Shown here piece after piece: positions 49,812 to 57,704 of a DNA stretch of 64,000 bases (its first letter is position 1; each line of letters opens with the position of its first letter). Made by a program: the position numbers and the translations under genes. The stretch is from Spirochaetales bacterium. Its GTDB lineage: Bacteria; Spirochaetota; Spirochaetia; SZUA-6. A model generated the notes under the pieces. The model was not told the origin of the DNA, ran no database searches, and worked only from the letters and a program-made list of their open reading frames with translations. The DNA is taken from contig JALUUM010000001.1 in assembly GCA_027021365.1 (NCBI GenBank), positions 1 through 64,000 of the forward strand, written 5' to 3'.

Positions 49812-50657
49812 ATGGACGAGTTTTCAAATTATTCCAAGGCAATTTCGAAATTTGTAATAGGTTACAACAAGTCCGTTGTACTGCACTCAATTACTCTGAA
49901 GGCGCTCGGAATTATCTCGGGTAATATCGATGTGGTTAAAAAATCGATCGAGACCATTGTTTCGGCCTTCGAGGAAATAAGGGCAACTTCGGAAAGTTCA
50001 ACAAGCAATGTGAATGACATCGATGAGCGCATGAGAGAAATTGTAAGAGAGAATGCGGAGCTCAATGAAAACCTTATCAAGAGAGCGGATGAGATAACGA
50101 AGGCGGGAAAGGATGTTGCAAGGCTCGTAGATGTTTTCAATATGCTGGTAGAGAATGCGAAGAATATTTACGGGATGAGTGCGGCAATTCAGGATGTTTC
50201 GGACAGGACAAACATCCTGGCGATAAATGCTTCCATCGAGGCTGCCAGGGCGGGCGAGAAGGGTAAAGGTTTCAGAATTATTGCCAACGAGGTCCGTAAT
50301 CTTGCACTGCAGACGAGGGATTTCGCGAAGGAGATCGAGAAGACTGTCGATGGATTCAGCAAGATGATAGGTGAGGTTTCCGCTTCAATTCATGATTTTC
50401 AGAGACTGATACTTTCCTTTGAGAAAGATATCACCAATATGAAGAATTCCTTTGCCAATACGGAAGAGGGCGCACGGGGAGTTGGTGATTCGATAACAAT
50501 GATTTCCCAGGCTATAAACGAGCAGACAATTGCGCTGAATGACGGGTTAAAATCGCTCAGTGAGATTTACAACTCTATACAGGATACCGACATCGTTGCA
50601 AAATCGCTGGGTAAGACATACCTTGCCCTGAGCGATCTGTTGAACAGAAAGGCATAA
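49812..50657 (+). CDS. Soluble methyl-accepting chemotaxis-like protein
   Basis: 281 residues without membrane segments or ligand domain. A short N-terminal helical part (1-60) leads into an MCP signalling coiled coil whose conserved tip reads DVSDRTNILAINASIEAARA then GEKGKGFRIIANEVRNLA. The whole protein is therefore little more than a signalling module. It starts three bases after the diiron protein, so the two are almost surely co-translated, and it probably takes its signal from that protein and passes it to CheA/CheW encoded elsewhere. Confidence 0.88.
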   Translation: MDEFSNYSKAISKFVIGYNKSVVLHSITLKALGIISGNIDVVKKSIETIVSAFEEIRATSESSTSNVNDIDERMREIVRENAELNENLIKRADEITKAGKDVARLVDVFNMLVENAKNIYGMSAAIQDVSDRTNILAINASIEAARAGEKGKGFRIIANEVRNLALQTRDFAKEIEKTVDGFSKMIGEVSASIHDFQRLILSFEKDITNMKNSFANTEEGARGVGDSITMISQAINEQTIALNDGLKSLSEIYNSIQDTDIVAKSLGKTYLALSDLLNRKA

Positions 50658-50729
50658 ATTGGGATTCATAAGAAAACACATTTATAAATTTTACCTGTCA
50701 GATCTTGCACGGATAATGGAGAATGAGAA

Positions 50730-51629
50730 TTAACCTTTAACACTTCCCATTGTAAGACCGGAAACAATAAAGCGCTGAAATATAAGAACTAGTATAAATG
50801 GAGGCAGGCATGCCATAACACCTGCTGCTGAGATTTGTGTGAAATCGTGAATATACTGGCTTCCCAATTCGGCTATGAAAAGGGGGAGTGTCACGGCGTT
50901 TTCTGTTCTGGTGAATATGAGGGCTAATATAAATTCATCCCATGCAAGAAGAAATGCAAGTACCCCGGTTGCAACCAGGCCATTTGAGGACAGCGGCATC
51001 ACTATCTTGAAGACCGTTTGCAAACGTGTAAGGCCATCAATCCTTGCGGCATCTTCGAGTTCTTCAGGCATTGTAAGATAAAAGCCCCTCATTATCCAAA
51101 TTACAAAACCAAGAGTAAAAGATGTGTATAAAATGATAAGGAGTGACCTGCTATCATAAAGGTGAACATTTGCCCCAAAAAGATTTATAAGTTTTGTATC
51201 AACGAGGTTAACGATGATGAAAAATGGGATTATCAATGTAATTGTGGGTAACATACGAATAAACATGAGAGATAAAACCATAGTTCTTTTGAAACGGAAC
51301 TGAATGCGAACAACTGCATATGCTGCCAAAGAGCCAAAGAAGAGACATACTAATGTTGTTATGGATGCGACAATTAGGCTATTTCTTAATGCGGAAAGAA
51401 ATCGTGAGCTTATTTCTTTTTCTGGATTAAAAAATGATAGGTAATGCTTAAATGTTGCATGAGAAGGAATCCAGTGGTTTAACCTGTTTGATATTAACTC
51501 CTTGTATGGGAATATGCTTGACAGGAAAAGCCAGATTAGAGGAAGCAAGGTCCATAAAAGAATAATTAGGATCAAAGTATATAACAGGATTTCCCTTGCT
51601 TTTCTTTTTACTCTAATTGTACTTACCAT
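50730..51629 (-). CDS. ABC sugar permease, MalG-like (module 3)
   Basis: 299 residues, six membrane segments. N-terminal LLWTLLPLIWLFLSSIFPYK and EAA loop LEDAARIDGLTRLQTVFKIV (near residue 190), ending FIVSGLTMGSVKG, all typical of MalG-type permeases. It pairs with the MalF-like gene two bases upstream. No ATPase gene is present in the operon, so a shared MsmK/MsmX-like ATPase must be supplied from elsewhere. Last gene of the module, convergent with the chemoreceptor. Confidence 0.9.
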   Translation of the reverse strand: MVSTIRVKRKAREILLYTLILIILLWTLLPLIWLFLSSIFPYKELISNRLNHWIPSHATFKHYLSFFNPEKEISSRFLSALRNSLIVASITTLVCLFFGSLAAYAVVRIQFRFKRTMVLSLMFIRMLPTITLIIPFFIIVNLVDTKLINLFGANVHLYDSRSLLIILYTSFTLGFVIWIMRGFYLTMPEELEDAARIDGLTRLQTVFKIVMPLSSNGLVATGVLAFLLAWDEFILALIFTRTENAVTLPLFIAELGSQYIHDFTQISAAGVMACLPPFILVLIFQRFIVSGLTMGSVKG

Positions 51630-51631
51630 GG

Positions 51632-52573
51632 TTACACCTCTTCTCTGTAAAAGATTCTTATATAAATTAATGTGAATGCAAGGATAAAAAGTGCAACAAG
51701 AAAAGATAGTGTTGCTCCCTGTCCGAATTTCAGGAATTTCATCCCAATTTCATAGGTATATACTCCTACGACCCTTATGGAGTATTGCATGAGAATGTAG
51801 ATGATATCGAAAACCCTAAAGAGTTCCATTGTTCTTAATACAAGTATAACGAGGTAAACGGGTTTCAAATACGGATAGGTGATTGACCAGAATTTTTTCC
51901 AGGAATTCGCACCGTCGATAGATCCTACTTCGTAGAGAGTCTTTGGTATCTGTTGTAAACCCGCGAGGAGAAGAAAAACTACAAGCGGGGTAACTTTCCA
52001 TGTATCGGCAATTATTATCATATTGAGTGCCCTGGAAACTCCCATCCAACTAAAAAAGGAACCAAGAATTGGAGTATCGGCAAAGGGGGTATCAAAACCA
52101 AGCCATACGACATTATGGTCCTTAGCCAATATGCCAAGTACCTTTAATATTCCATTCAATGCTCCGAAATCGTTTCCGGCATAAATCCATTCCCACAATC
52201 TTGCATTAACTACAGTGGGCACAGCCCATGGGATAAGAATAATTGCTCTTACAAGGGAACGGGCAAAAAATTCTCTGTTCAGGACAAGGGCTATACCGGT
52301 TCCAATAATAAGTTCGACCATTAATGATACGATTGTGAAGTAAAGAGTTATTCTTACAGAAAGCCAAAATTGAGGGTCATTAAAGAAGAAATTGTAATAA
52401 TTGGATATACCTCTCCAGTGAAGGTCGATCCCGCCTAGCTTTGGTGAAGCTTTATTCAATGATATAAAGAAGGAAAACATGATGGGAGCAAGGATAACAA
52501 AGAAAATAATTACAACGGAAGGTAGTACTAGTATTATAAGAAGTTTTTTAGTGCTCATTTCTGATCTTGTCAT
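51632..52573 (-). CDS. ABC sugar permease, MalF-like (module 3)
   Basis: 313 residues, six membrane segments. LPSVVIIFFVILAPIMFSFF at the start, an interior insertion (AGNDFGALNGILKVLGILAK), and the EAA loop LYEVGSIDGANSWKKFWSIT near residue 230 (Val in place of the usual Ala). AGAGGGAAG precedes the ATG. It forms the channel with the MalG-like subunit and receives substrate from the binding protein at 52730-54019. Confidence 0.9.
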   Translation of the reverse strand: MTRSEMSTKKLLIILVLPSVVIIFFVILAPIMFSFFISLNKASPKLGGIDLHWRGISNYYNFFFNDPQFWLSVRITLYFTIVSLMVELIIGTGIALVLNREFFARSLVRAIILIPWAVPTVVNARLWEWIYAGNDFGALNGILKVLGILAKDHNVVWLGFDTPFADTPILGSFFSWMGVSRALNMIIIADTWKVTPLVVFLLLAGLQQIPKTLYEVGSIDGANSWKKFWSITYPYLKPVYLVILVLRTMELFRVFDIIYILMQYSIRVVGVYTYEIGMKFLKFGQGATLSFLVALFILAFTLIYIRIFYREEV

Positions 52574-52631
52574 TTTGCTTCCCTCTGATTATTTCTCTAC
52601 AAATCTAAATTGTTCTAAATTATAAAATTGA

Positions 52632-52692
52632 TTGTAATCCGAGGGCTATATTTTTTTGAAATATATGAACCTATTTGTCCCCCGGATTACAA
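52632..52692 (-). terminator. Intercistronic hairpin after the module 3 binding protein
   Basis: A 14-base inverted repeat with one mismatch (52632-52645 and 52679-52692), with a smaller A+T hairpin in its loop. On the - strand it is followed by a T-rich run. As after the other ABC binding-protein genes here, it probably lets binding protein outnumber permease. Confidence 0.55.
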
Positions 52693-52729
52693 ATCATTAA
52701 AATTTTTCTGTCGAAATAAATCGTTAAAG

Positions 52730-54019
52730 TTACAGTTTTTCTATTTCAGCTTTTGCTTTGTCCAGTGCTTCCTTGGGTGACATTTTCATTTCCAGTGCAA
52801 GGTGTATATATTTCTGCAGGATTGCTGAGGTTTCCGTATACTGCGGAACTCTTGGCCTATGATGTACACTGGCTATTTCTTTTGCTTTTATCCCCATTGT
52901 CGGATCCATCTTTGCTGCATAACTGCTGGTCGCAACGGATTTCCAAACAGGCATTTCTGTTAAATATGCACGTTGTACGATAGGAGATGTACAAAACCTA
53001 AGCCATTTCCATGCAGCTTCTTTATGCTTTGAATTGGCAAGTATTGCCGCACCCTGAAATCCCGAGACAGATGCTGTATTGTATTTGTATTTTCCAAGTA
53101 CATCTTTTGATACGGGAAGCAAGCCCATTTTCGCCTGCCCGACTATCTTTGACACCTTAGGATCATCTAGAAATCCATATTGGAATGTCCAGTTGGATGT
53201 AAAAGCGGCTTGCCCGGCAATGAAATCATCTTTTGCTGCAGGTTCATCATTTGTAAGTGATTTAGGAGATGCAAGACCCTCTTTTAATAGCATGACCATG
53301 AATTGCAGAGCTTTGAGGCCGGGACCTTCATTAAATATAGGCTTACCGTTTTTATCAAAAGTATCACCTCCGAAGGCACCGGTTAACCATACGTATTCAC
53401 ACGTTAAACCTTCCTTTTGGTTCCATGAATCGGTCCAGGGATACTTAACAATTCCTTTTTTCTGCATGGCTTTCATCATGGTAACCATTTCTTCCAGAGT
53501 TTTTGGTGGTGCCCCTGAAAAACCGGCACGTTTAATCATATCCACGTTGTAGAAGAATAGCTGGAAATTTGCGAGGAATGGCATGGCCCATGTTTTACCG
53601 TCATATACAAATGCATCCATAATTGACTGAGGAATGTCATCTTTAAAGCTTGCAATTTTGTCGTCCAGGGGAACACAGAATCCCTTACTGGCAAACTCAG
53701 CCGTCCATATAAGGTCGAGAGAAAAAACATCATAAGTTGGTGTTGCTGCAACTGCGGAAGCGACAACCTTTTCATGTTGCTCATCATACTTTACAAAATC
53801 TACATTTACCTTGATGCCGGTGATATCCGTAAAGAGTTTTGCCCATCCCTGTACATCTTCCGGCTGATAAGCTGCCTGCGCCATGTACAAGACATGTATT
53901 TCTTCCGGCTTTTCAGATGCCGTTGTCTTACCAGCTTTTCCTTCGGTTTTTTGGCCACCGCAGGAAAAAAAGACAGATAAGGTGATAAGGGCTAAGAAGA
54001 GAATCAAGATTTTTTTCAT
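52730..54019 (-). CDS. Sugar ABC substrate-binding lipoprotein (module 3 transporter)
   Basis: 429 residues, family-1 sugar-binding fold. The signal peptide ends in a lipobox (ITLSVFFSCGG), so it is membrane anchored. Features: EEIHVLYMAQAAYQPEDV, YDVFSLDLIWTAEFASKG, WAMPFLANFQLFFYNVDMI, KEGLTCEYVWLTGAFGGDTF and ASVSGFQGAAILANSKHKEA. First gene of the transport operon behind GGAGG and the sigma-54 promoter at 54058-54073. The protein at 57705-58949 is its clear paralog. Confidence 0.9.
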   Translation of the reverse strand: MKKILILFLALITLSVFFSCGGQKTEGKAGKTTASEKPEEIHVLYMAQAAYQPEDVQGWAKLFTDITGIKVNVDFVKYDEQHEKVVASAVAATPTYDVFSLDLIWTAEFASKGFCVPLDDKIASFKDDIPQSIMDAFVYDGKTWAMPFLANFQLFFYNVDMIKRAGFSGAPPKTLEEMVTMMKAMQKKGIVKYPWTDSWNQKEGLTCEYVWLTGAFGGDTFDKNGKPIFNEGPGLKALQFMVMLLKEGLASPKSLTNDEPAAKDDFIAGQAAFTSNWTFQYGFLDDPKVSKIVGQAKMGLLPVSKDVLGKYKYNTASVSGFQGAAILANSKHKEAAWKWLRFCTSPIVQRAYLTEMPVWKSVATSSYAAKMDPTMGIKAKEIASVHHRPRVPQYTETSAILQKYIHLALEMKMSPKEALDKAKAEIEKL

Positions 54020-54057
54020 TGGAACCTCCTAAATAAAAATATTTTCTTGGATGTTAA

Positions 54058-54073
54058 CGCAATAAATATGCCA
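54058..54073 (-). promoter_or_regulatory. Sigma-54 promoter of the module 3 transporter
   Basis: On the - strand TGGCATATTTATTGCG: GG and GC ten bases apart, TGGCA and TTGC exact. The start would fall near 54046, with a leader of about 27 bases. Confidence 0.78.
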
Positions 54074-54136
54074 AATACCTGCGGATAAAGTTATGTGTAG
54101 TAATTAATTAAAATAATGCATATCGAGGGTTCTTGG

Positions 54137-54158
54137 AACTGGCTTGAACAAGCCAGTT
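54137..54158. promoter_or_regulatory. Perfect 22-bp palindrome, activator site
   Basis: AACTGGCTTG-AA-CAAGCCAGTT: ten-base arms with a two-base centre, about 80 bases upstream of the sigma-54 promoter and downstream of the regulator stop. No T-run follows on the - strand, so an enhancer site is more likely than a terminator. Confidence 0.65.
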
Positions 54159-54225
54159 GTGGTGAATAAATGGCTATTTTAGACCTGCGATAAAATAGGA
54201 CGATAAAATAGGAAGAGTGGAAATG

Positions 54226-55560
54226 TTACATTAATCTGTATTTTTTTATCTTGTTTCTAAGTTTACCACGTGATACATTTAATATTCTGGCAGATGCTGT
54301 AATATTTCCATTTGTTTTTCTTAGTGTATCCAGGATTAATCTTCTTTCTATAGAATCAAATTTACTTTCATTTGGTGTTTCGGTTGCCAATACGCTTTGA
54401 ATATCAAAGGGAAAATCTGATAACTCCAAACTTTCCTTGTTGGAGAGCACTACTGCCCGTTCAATTACATTTCTTAGTTCTCGTATATTACCGGGCCAAT
54501 TGTATTCACTTACAGCCCTTTTTGCTTCCTGTGACAAGCCGGTAATTTTCTTGCCCAACTCAGCATCATATTTACTGATAAAAAACTCTGCTATAGGTAC
54601 TATATCTTCCTTCCTTTCTCTTAATGGTGGTAAGTTAATGGTAATTGTATTTATTCTATAGTACAAATCCTTTCTGAACTTTCCTTTGTGGACCATTTTC
54701 TTAAGATTTTTGTTTGTCGCACAGATAATTCTCGTATTTATTTTAATTGACTTTGTGCTGCCAAGTGGAGAGAAAGTTTTGTTTTCTAGAAGGTGAAGGA
54801 TTTTTGCTTGAATCGTAAGTGGAAAATCAGCAATCTCGTCAAGAAATAGGGTTCCCTTGTCCGCAAGACGTACTTTCCCCACAAAGTCTTCATTTGCACC
54901 CGTAAAGGCTCCTTTCTTATAACCGAATAATTCACTTTCAAGGAGGTTTTCCGGTATGGCAGGGCAATTTATAGCTATAAAGGGAAGACTGGTTCCAATT
55001 TTTTCTTCATATAAATGATGAATGGTTTCTGCAATGAGCCCTTTTCCCGTACCGCTTTCACCTGTTAAGAGTACGGGGGTCGTAACCGGGGCGATTTTTT
55101 TTACAGTATTCATTATATCCTTCATAATACTGCTCTTATAAATTAAAGGACCCTTCTCGGTTATTTTTTTAAGTAGTTCTCGCTCATTTTCCAATCTTTC
55201 CATGTGAAAGATTCTATTGATTATTTTAATGAGAACATCCTTGTTAAAGGGTTTTGTTATAAAATCGTATGCACCCATTTTCATGGCTTCAACGGCCGCT
55301 TCAATGGAACCATATGCGGTAATCAATACCAGAGGAATTTTTTTCTCGGATTTTTGGATATGTCTTAGTATGCCAATTCCATCTATACCATCCATTTTCA
55401 GGTCAGAGATTATTAAGTCTATGATCATGTCTTCATCAATAAATCTTATTGCTTGCTCACCGTTTTCTGCTGTTATTACCGTGTAACCGTTGTCTTCCAG
55501 CAATATTTTAAGTATTTCTCTCATGTTTTTTTCATCATCAACAACAAGAATCTGTCGCAT
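54226..55560 (-). CDS. NtrC-family sigma-54 response regulator (module 3)
   Basis: About 444 residues from ATG 55560. The frame runs open for 39 codons upstream into the kinase 3' end, but family alignment starts at MRQILVVDDEKN; AGGAGG lies 15 bases before this ATG, rather far. Receiver with phospho-Asp in DLIISDLKMDG and Lys in DFITKPFNKD; AAA+ with LLTGESGTGKGLIA, ESELFGYKKGAFTGA (GAFTGA intact) and KGTLFLDEIADF; C-terminal HTH NITASARILNVSRGKLRNKI. It should activate the sigma-54 promoter at 54058-54073 through the palindrome at 54137-54158. More A+T-rich than modules 1 and 2 by eye. Confidence 0.9.
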   Translation of the reverse strand: MRQILVVDDEKNMREILKILLEDNGYTVITAENGEQAIRFIDEDMIIDLIISDLKMDGIDGIGILRHIQKSEKKIPLVLITAYGSIEAAVEAMKMGAYDFITKPFNKDVLIKIINRIFHMERLENERELLKKITEKGPLIYKSSIMKDIMNTVKKIAPVTTPVLLTGESGTGKGLIAETIHHLYEEKIGTSLPFIAINCPAIPENLLESELFGYKKGAFTGANEDFVGKVRLADKGTLFLDEIADFPLTIQAKILHLLENKTFSPLGSTKSIKINTRIICATNKNLKKMVHKGKFRKDLYYRINTITINLPPLRERKEDIVPIAEFFISKYDAELGKKITGLSQEAKRAVSEYNWPGNIRELRNVIERAVVLSNKESLELSDFPFDIQSVLATETPNESKFDSIERRLILDTLRKTNGNITASARILNVSRGKLRNKIKKYRLM

Positions 55561-55588
55561 GCTCTTTTTAATAAACCTCCTGAATAAT

Positions 55589-57697
55589 TTAAAAGATGAT
55601 ATTGAAGATAGTTCCTTCTCCGATTGTTGATAGAACATCAATGGTGCCATTATGCTGTTCGATAATTCTATGCACAATTGAAAGACCTAGGCCTGTACCT
55701 GTTGCCTTTGTAGTGAAAAAAGGATTGAAAATTTGCTTCTTGTGTTTTTCATTTATGCCTTTTCCCCAGTCTCGTATTTGAATATTCATTCGTTCATTTT
55801 TCATGAAAGCTCTGATTTCTATCTTACCGTTTTCGGGTGATGCCTGTATGCCGTTTAAGACAAGGTTGGAAATAACCTGTTCCATCATTGAATGATCCAT
55901 AGGATAGAGCGGTATCTCCTTTTCAATTTTCTTAATTATTTTAAAGTTTGGATATTTGTCGAGTGGCAAGCTATTGAGTGATTGTTCAATTACTTTTTCA
56001 ATGGAATAAAAACTTTTTTGTATCTCCCGGGGACGAGAAAAATCAAGGAGATTACGAATTACCAGGTTTAGAGTGTCTATTTCGTTTATAAGCATATGGG
56101 TGATTTTCTTAAAACTCTCTTTCTTGTCTGTTACATCATAGTTATCCCTTAGCATTTCAGCAGAGACCTTCATTATTCCAAGTGGGTTTCGTATTTGATG
56201 CGCTACTCCTGCTGCCATTTCACCAAGGGCAGCCAATCTGGATGAAATAATGAGCTTTTCTTCAAGTTTTTTTACCTTGGTAATATCTTCGAATATTCCA
56301 ATTATTCCAATTTTTTTGCCCTCCCTTGAAATAAGGGGCGAGGTGCTTAATGATAGTATCTGTTGATAATTCTTATAATCTGTCTTGATTTCCTTACCAG
56401 TAAAATGTGATTTGGATTTGGCAATTTCATCCAATAATTTTTTAAGATGCTTCGGTTTGTCTTGTGGGGCATTGTCAGTGTTTCTGAACCTATTTAGATT
56501 GAGGTGTAAAATCATTTCTGCAGCGGGATTATAAGAAGTTATGTTGTTGTCAAGGTCGATAGTGATAATGCCAGCTCGTACATTTTCAAGAATAAGATTA
56601 TTGTAGTTAGATAATTGTAAAAGCTCTTTCTCACGGTTTATAAGATTCTCACGCATACTGTTAAAAGCAGTGGCCAACTCGTCGAATTCATCTTCAGCAG
56701 GAACTTGAAAATGATAATGAAAATTTCCATTGGATATCTTGTGAACACCCTTTAAAAGGTTCTGGAATGGTCTGTAAAATGAAGCTCTATAAAAAATAAT
56801 TGCAATAAATAGTGCAAAAGAAAGCACAATAAAAGTTGAAATTGCAGAAATTATATTATATCGCTGTATTAAAAGTCGAGATTGTTTAGTGTCGAGGAGA
56901 CAGAGGAATCTTCCACTTGAATCTCCAAAGCCTAAAAGAGGAAAGGAGCCAAGTATATAGCCGTCTATTTTTGTTATTTCATTGGGTGTATTATTATAAT
57001 TATTATAATAGTTTTTTGACATAATTTTTCGTAGGGTCTTTTTACCAATTGCTCCTCCGTAAATCGTGTTACCCTTGAAACTGAAAATTACCTTGGCATT
57101 TATAAGATTTTCAAGCTCCTTGATAAAAGAGCTATCCAGAACCAGACCTAAACTTAAAACTCCTATAACATTGTTGTCCCGTTTAATAGGTGATAAGATA
57201 TTAATTTCTATTTGCTCCTGATTGTTTGCCAGAAAGAAAAGGCTGTTTCCATTAAAGGCTAATTTAAGTTTATTTTGAAGTTCTCTCGTTGTAATCGGTA
57301 TTTCACCAACAGATGTGAAGAGAGCATTGTTCTTTATGTAAATTGCCAAAAAGTCTGTCTGCAGGGTTGATTTGTAGATACTCAATTCCTTTTTACAGAG
57401 ATTCTTAAGACCAAAATCTGTGTAATCTATGATTTTCTTTTGTCCTGCTAAAAGTTCCGTATTATTTATCAATCTGTGTAATGTTTCGGTCATGTAACTG
57501 TTTATAGTAAGATTAGCTCTCTTTATCTGAGATATAAAAGCATCATTTTGACTATGTGAAATAATTATTGTCAGGGTTAACAAGGATATTGTCCCTTGAA
57601 GAAGGACTAGGATTATGAAGGATAGAATAACTTTACTGGATATCTTTAGCTTGATTCTGCGTTTGATAATTTTATTCAAAAAGCTTTTTTTCTCCAT
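55589..57697 (-). CDS. Membrane sensor histidine kinase with large periplasmic domain (module 3)
   Basis: 702 residues. First membrane helix about 22-45 (VILSFIILVLLQGTISLLTL), a periplasmic domain of about 240 residues with a cache-like pattern (NALFTSVGEIPITTREL, NNVIGVLSLGLVLDSSFI), a second helix (about 290-312, ISTFIVLSFALFIAIIFYRA), HAMP (RPFQNLLKGVHKISNGNF), PAS (NVRAGIITIDLDNNITSYNP), HisKA with AAGVAHQIRNPLGIMKVSAE and HATPase_c with NLVLNGIQASPENG, DWGKGINEKHKKQIFNPFFT and GTGLGLSIVHRI. It follows the paralogous binding protein and precedes its regulator by 28 bases. Its large sensor domain, unlike that of module 1, could bind ligand itself or dock the binding protein. Confidence 0.9.
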   Translation of the reverse strand: MEKKSFLNKIIKRRIKLKISSKVILSFIILVLLQGTISLLTLTIIISHSQNDAFISQIKRANLTINSYMTETLHRLINNTELLAGQKKIIDYTDFGLKNLCKKELSIYKSTLQTDFLAIYIKNNALFTSVGEIPITTRELQNKLKLAFNGNSLFFLANNQEQIEINILSPIKRDNNVIGVLSLGLVLDSSFIKELENLINAKVIFSFKGNTIYGGAIGKKTLRKIMSKNYYNNYNNTPNEITKIDGYILGSFPLLGFGDSSGRFLCLLDTKQSRLLIQRYNIISAISTFIVLSFALFIAIIFYRASFYRPFQNLLKGVHKISNGNFHYHFQVPAEDEFDELATAFNSMRENLINREKELLQLSNYNNLILENVRAGIITIDLDNNITSYNPAAEMILHLNLNRFRNTDNAPQDKPKHLKKLLDEIAKSKSHFTGKEIKTDYKNYQQILSLSTSPLISREGKKIGIIGIFEDITKVKKLEEKLIISSRLAALGEMAAGVAHQIRNPLGIMKVSAEMLRDNYDVTDKKESFKKITHMLINEIDTLNLVIRNLLDFSRPREIQKSFYSIEKVIEQSLNSLPLDKYPNFKIIKKIEKEIPLYPMDHSMMEQVISNLVLNGIQASPENGKIEIRAFMKNERMNIQIRDWGKGINEKHKKQIFNPFFTTKATGTGLGLSIVHRIIEQHNGTIDVLSTIGEGTIFNIIF

Positions 57698-57704
57698 TTG
57701 CTTT

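Noticed and set aside
55561..55677. Upstream extension of the module 3 regulator
   Set aside because: The extra 39 residues overlap the kinase 3' end in another frame and precede the standard receiver start MRQILVVDDE.
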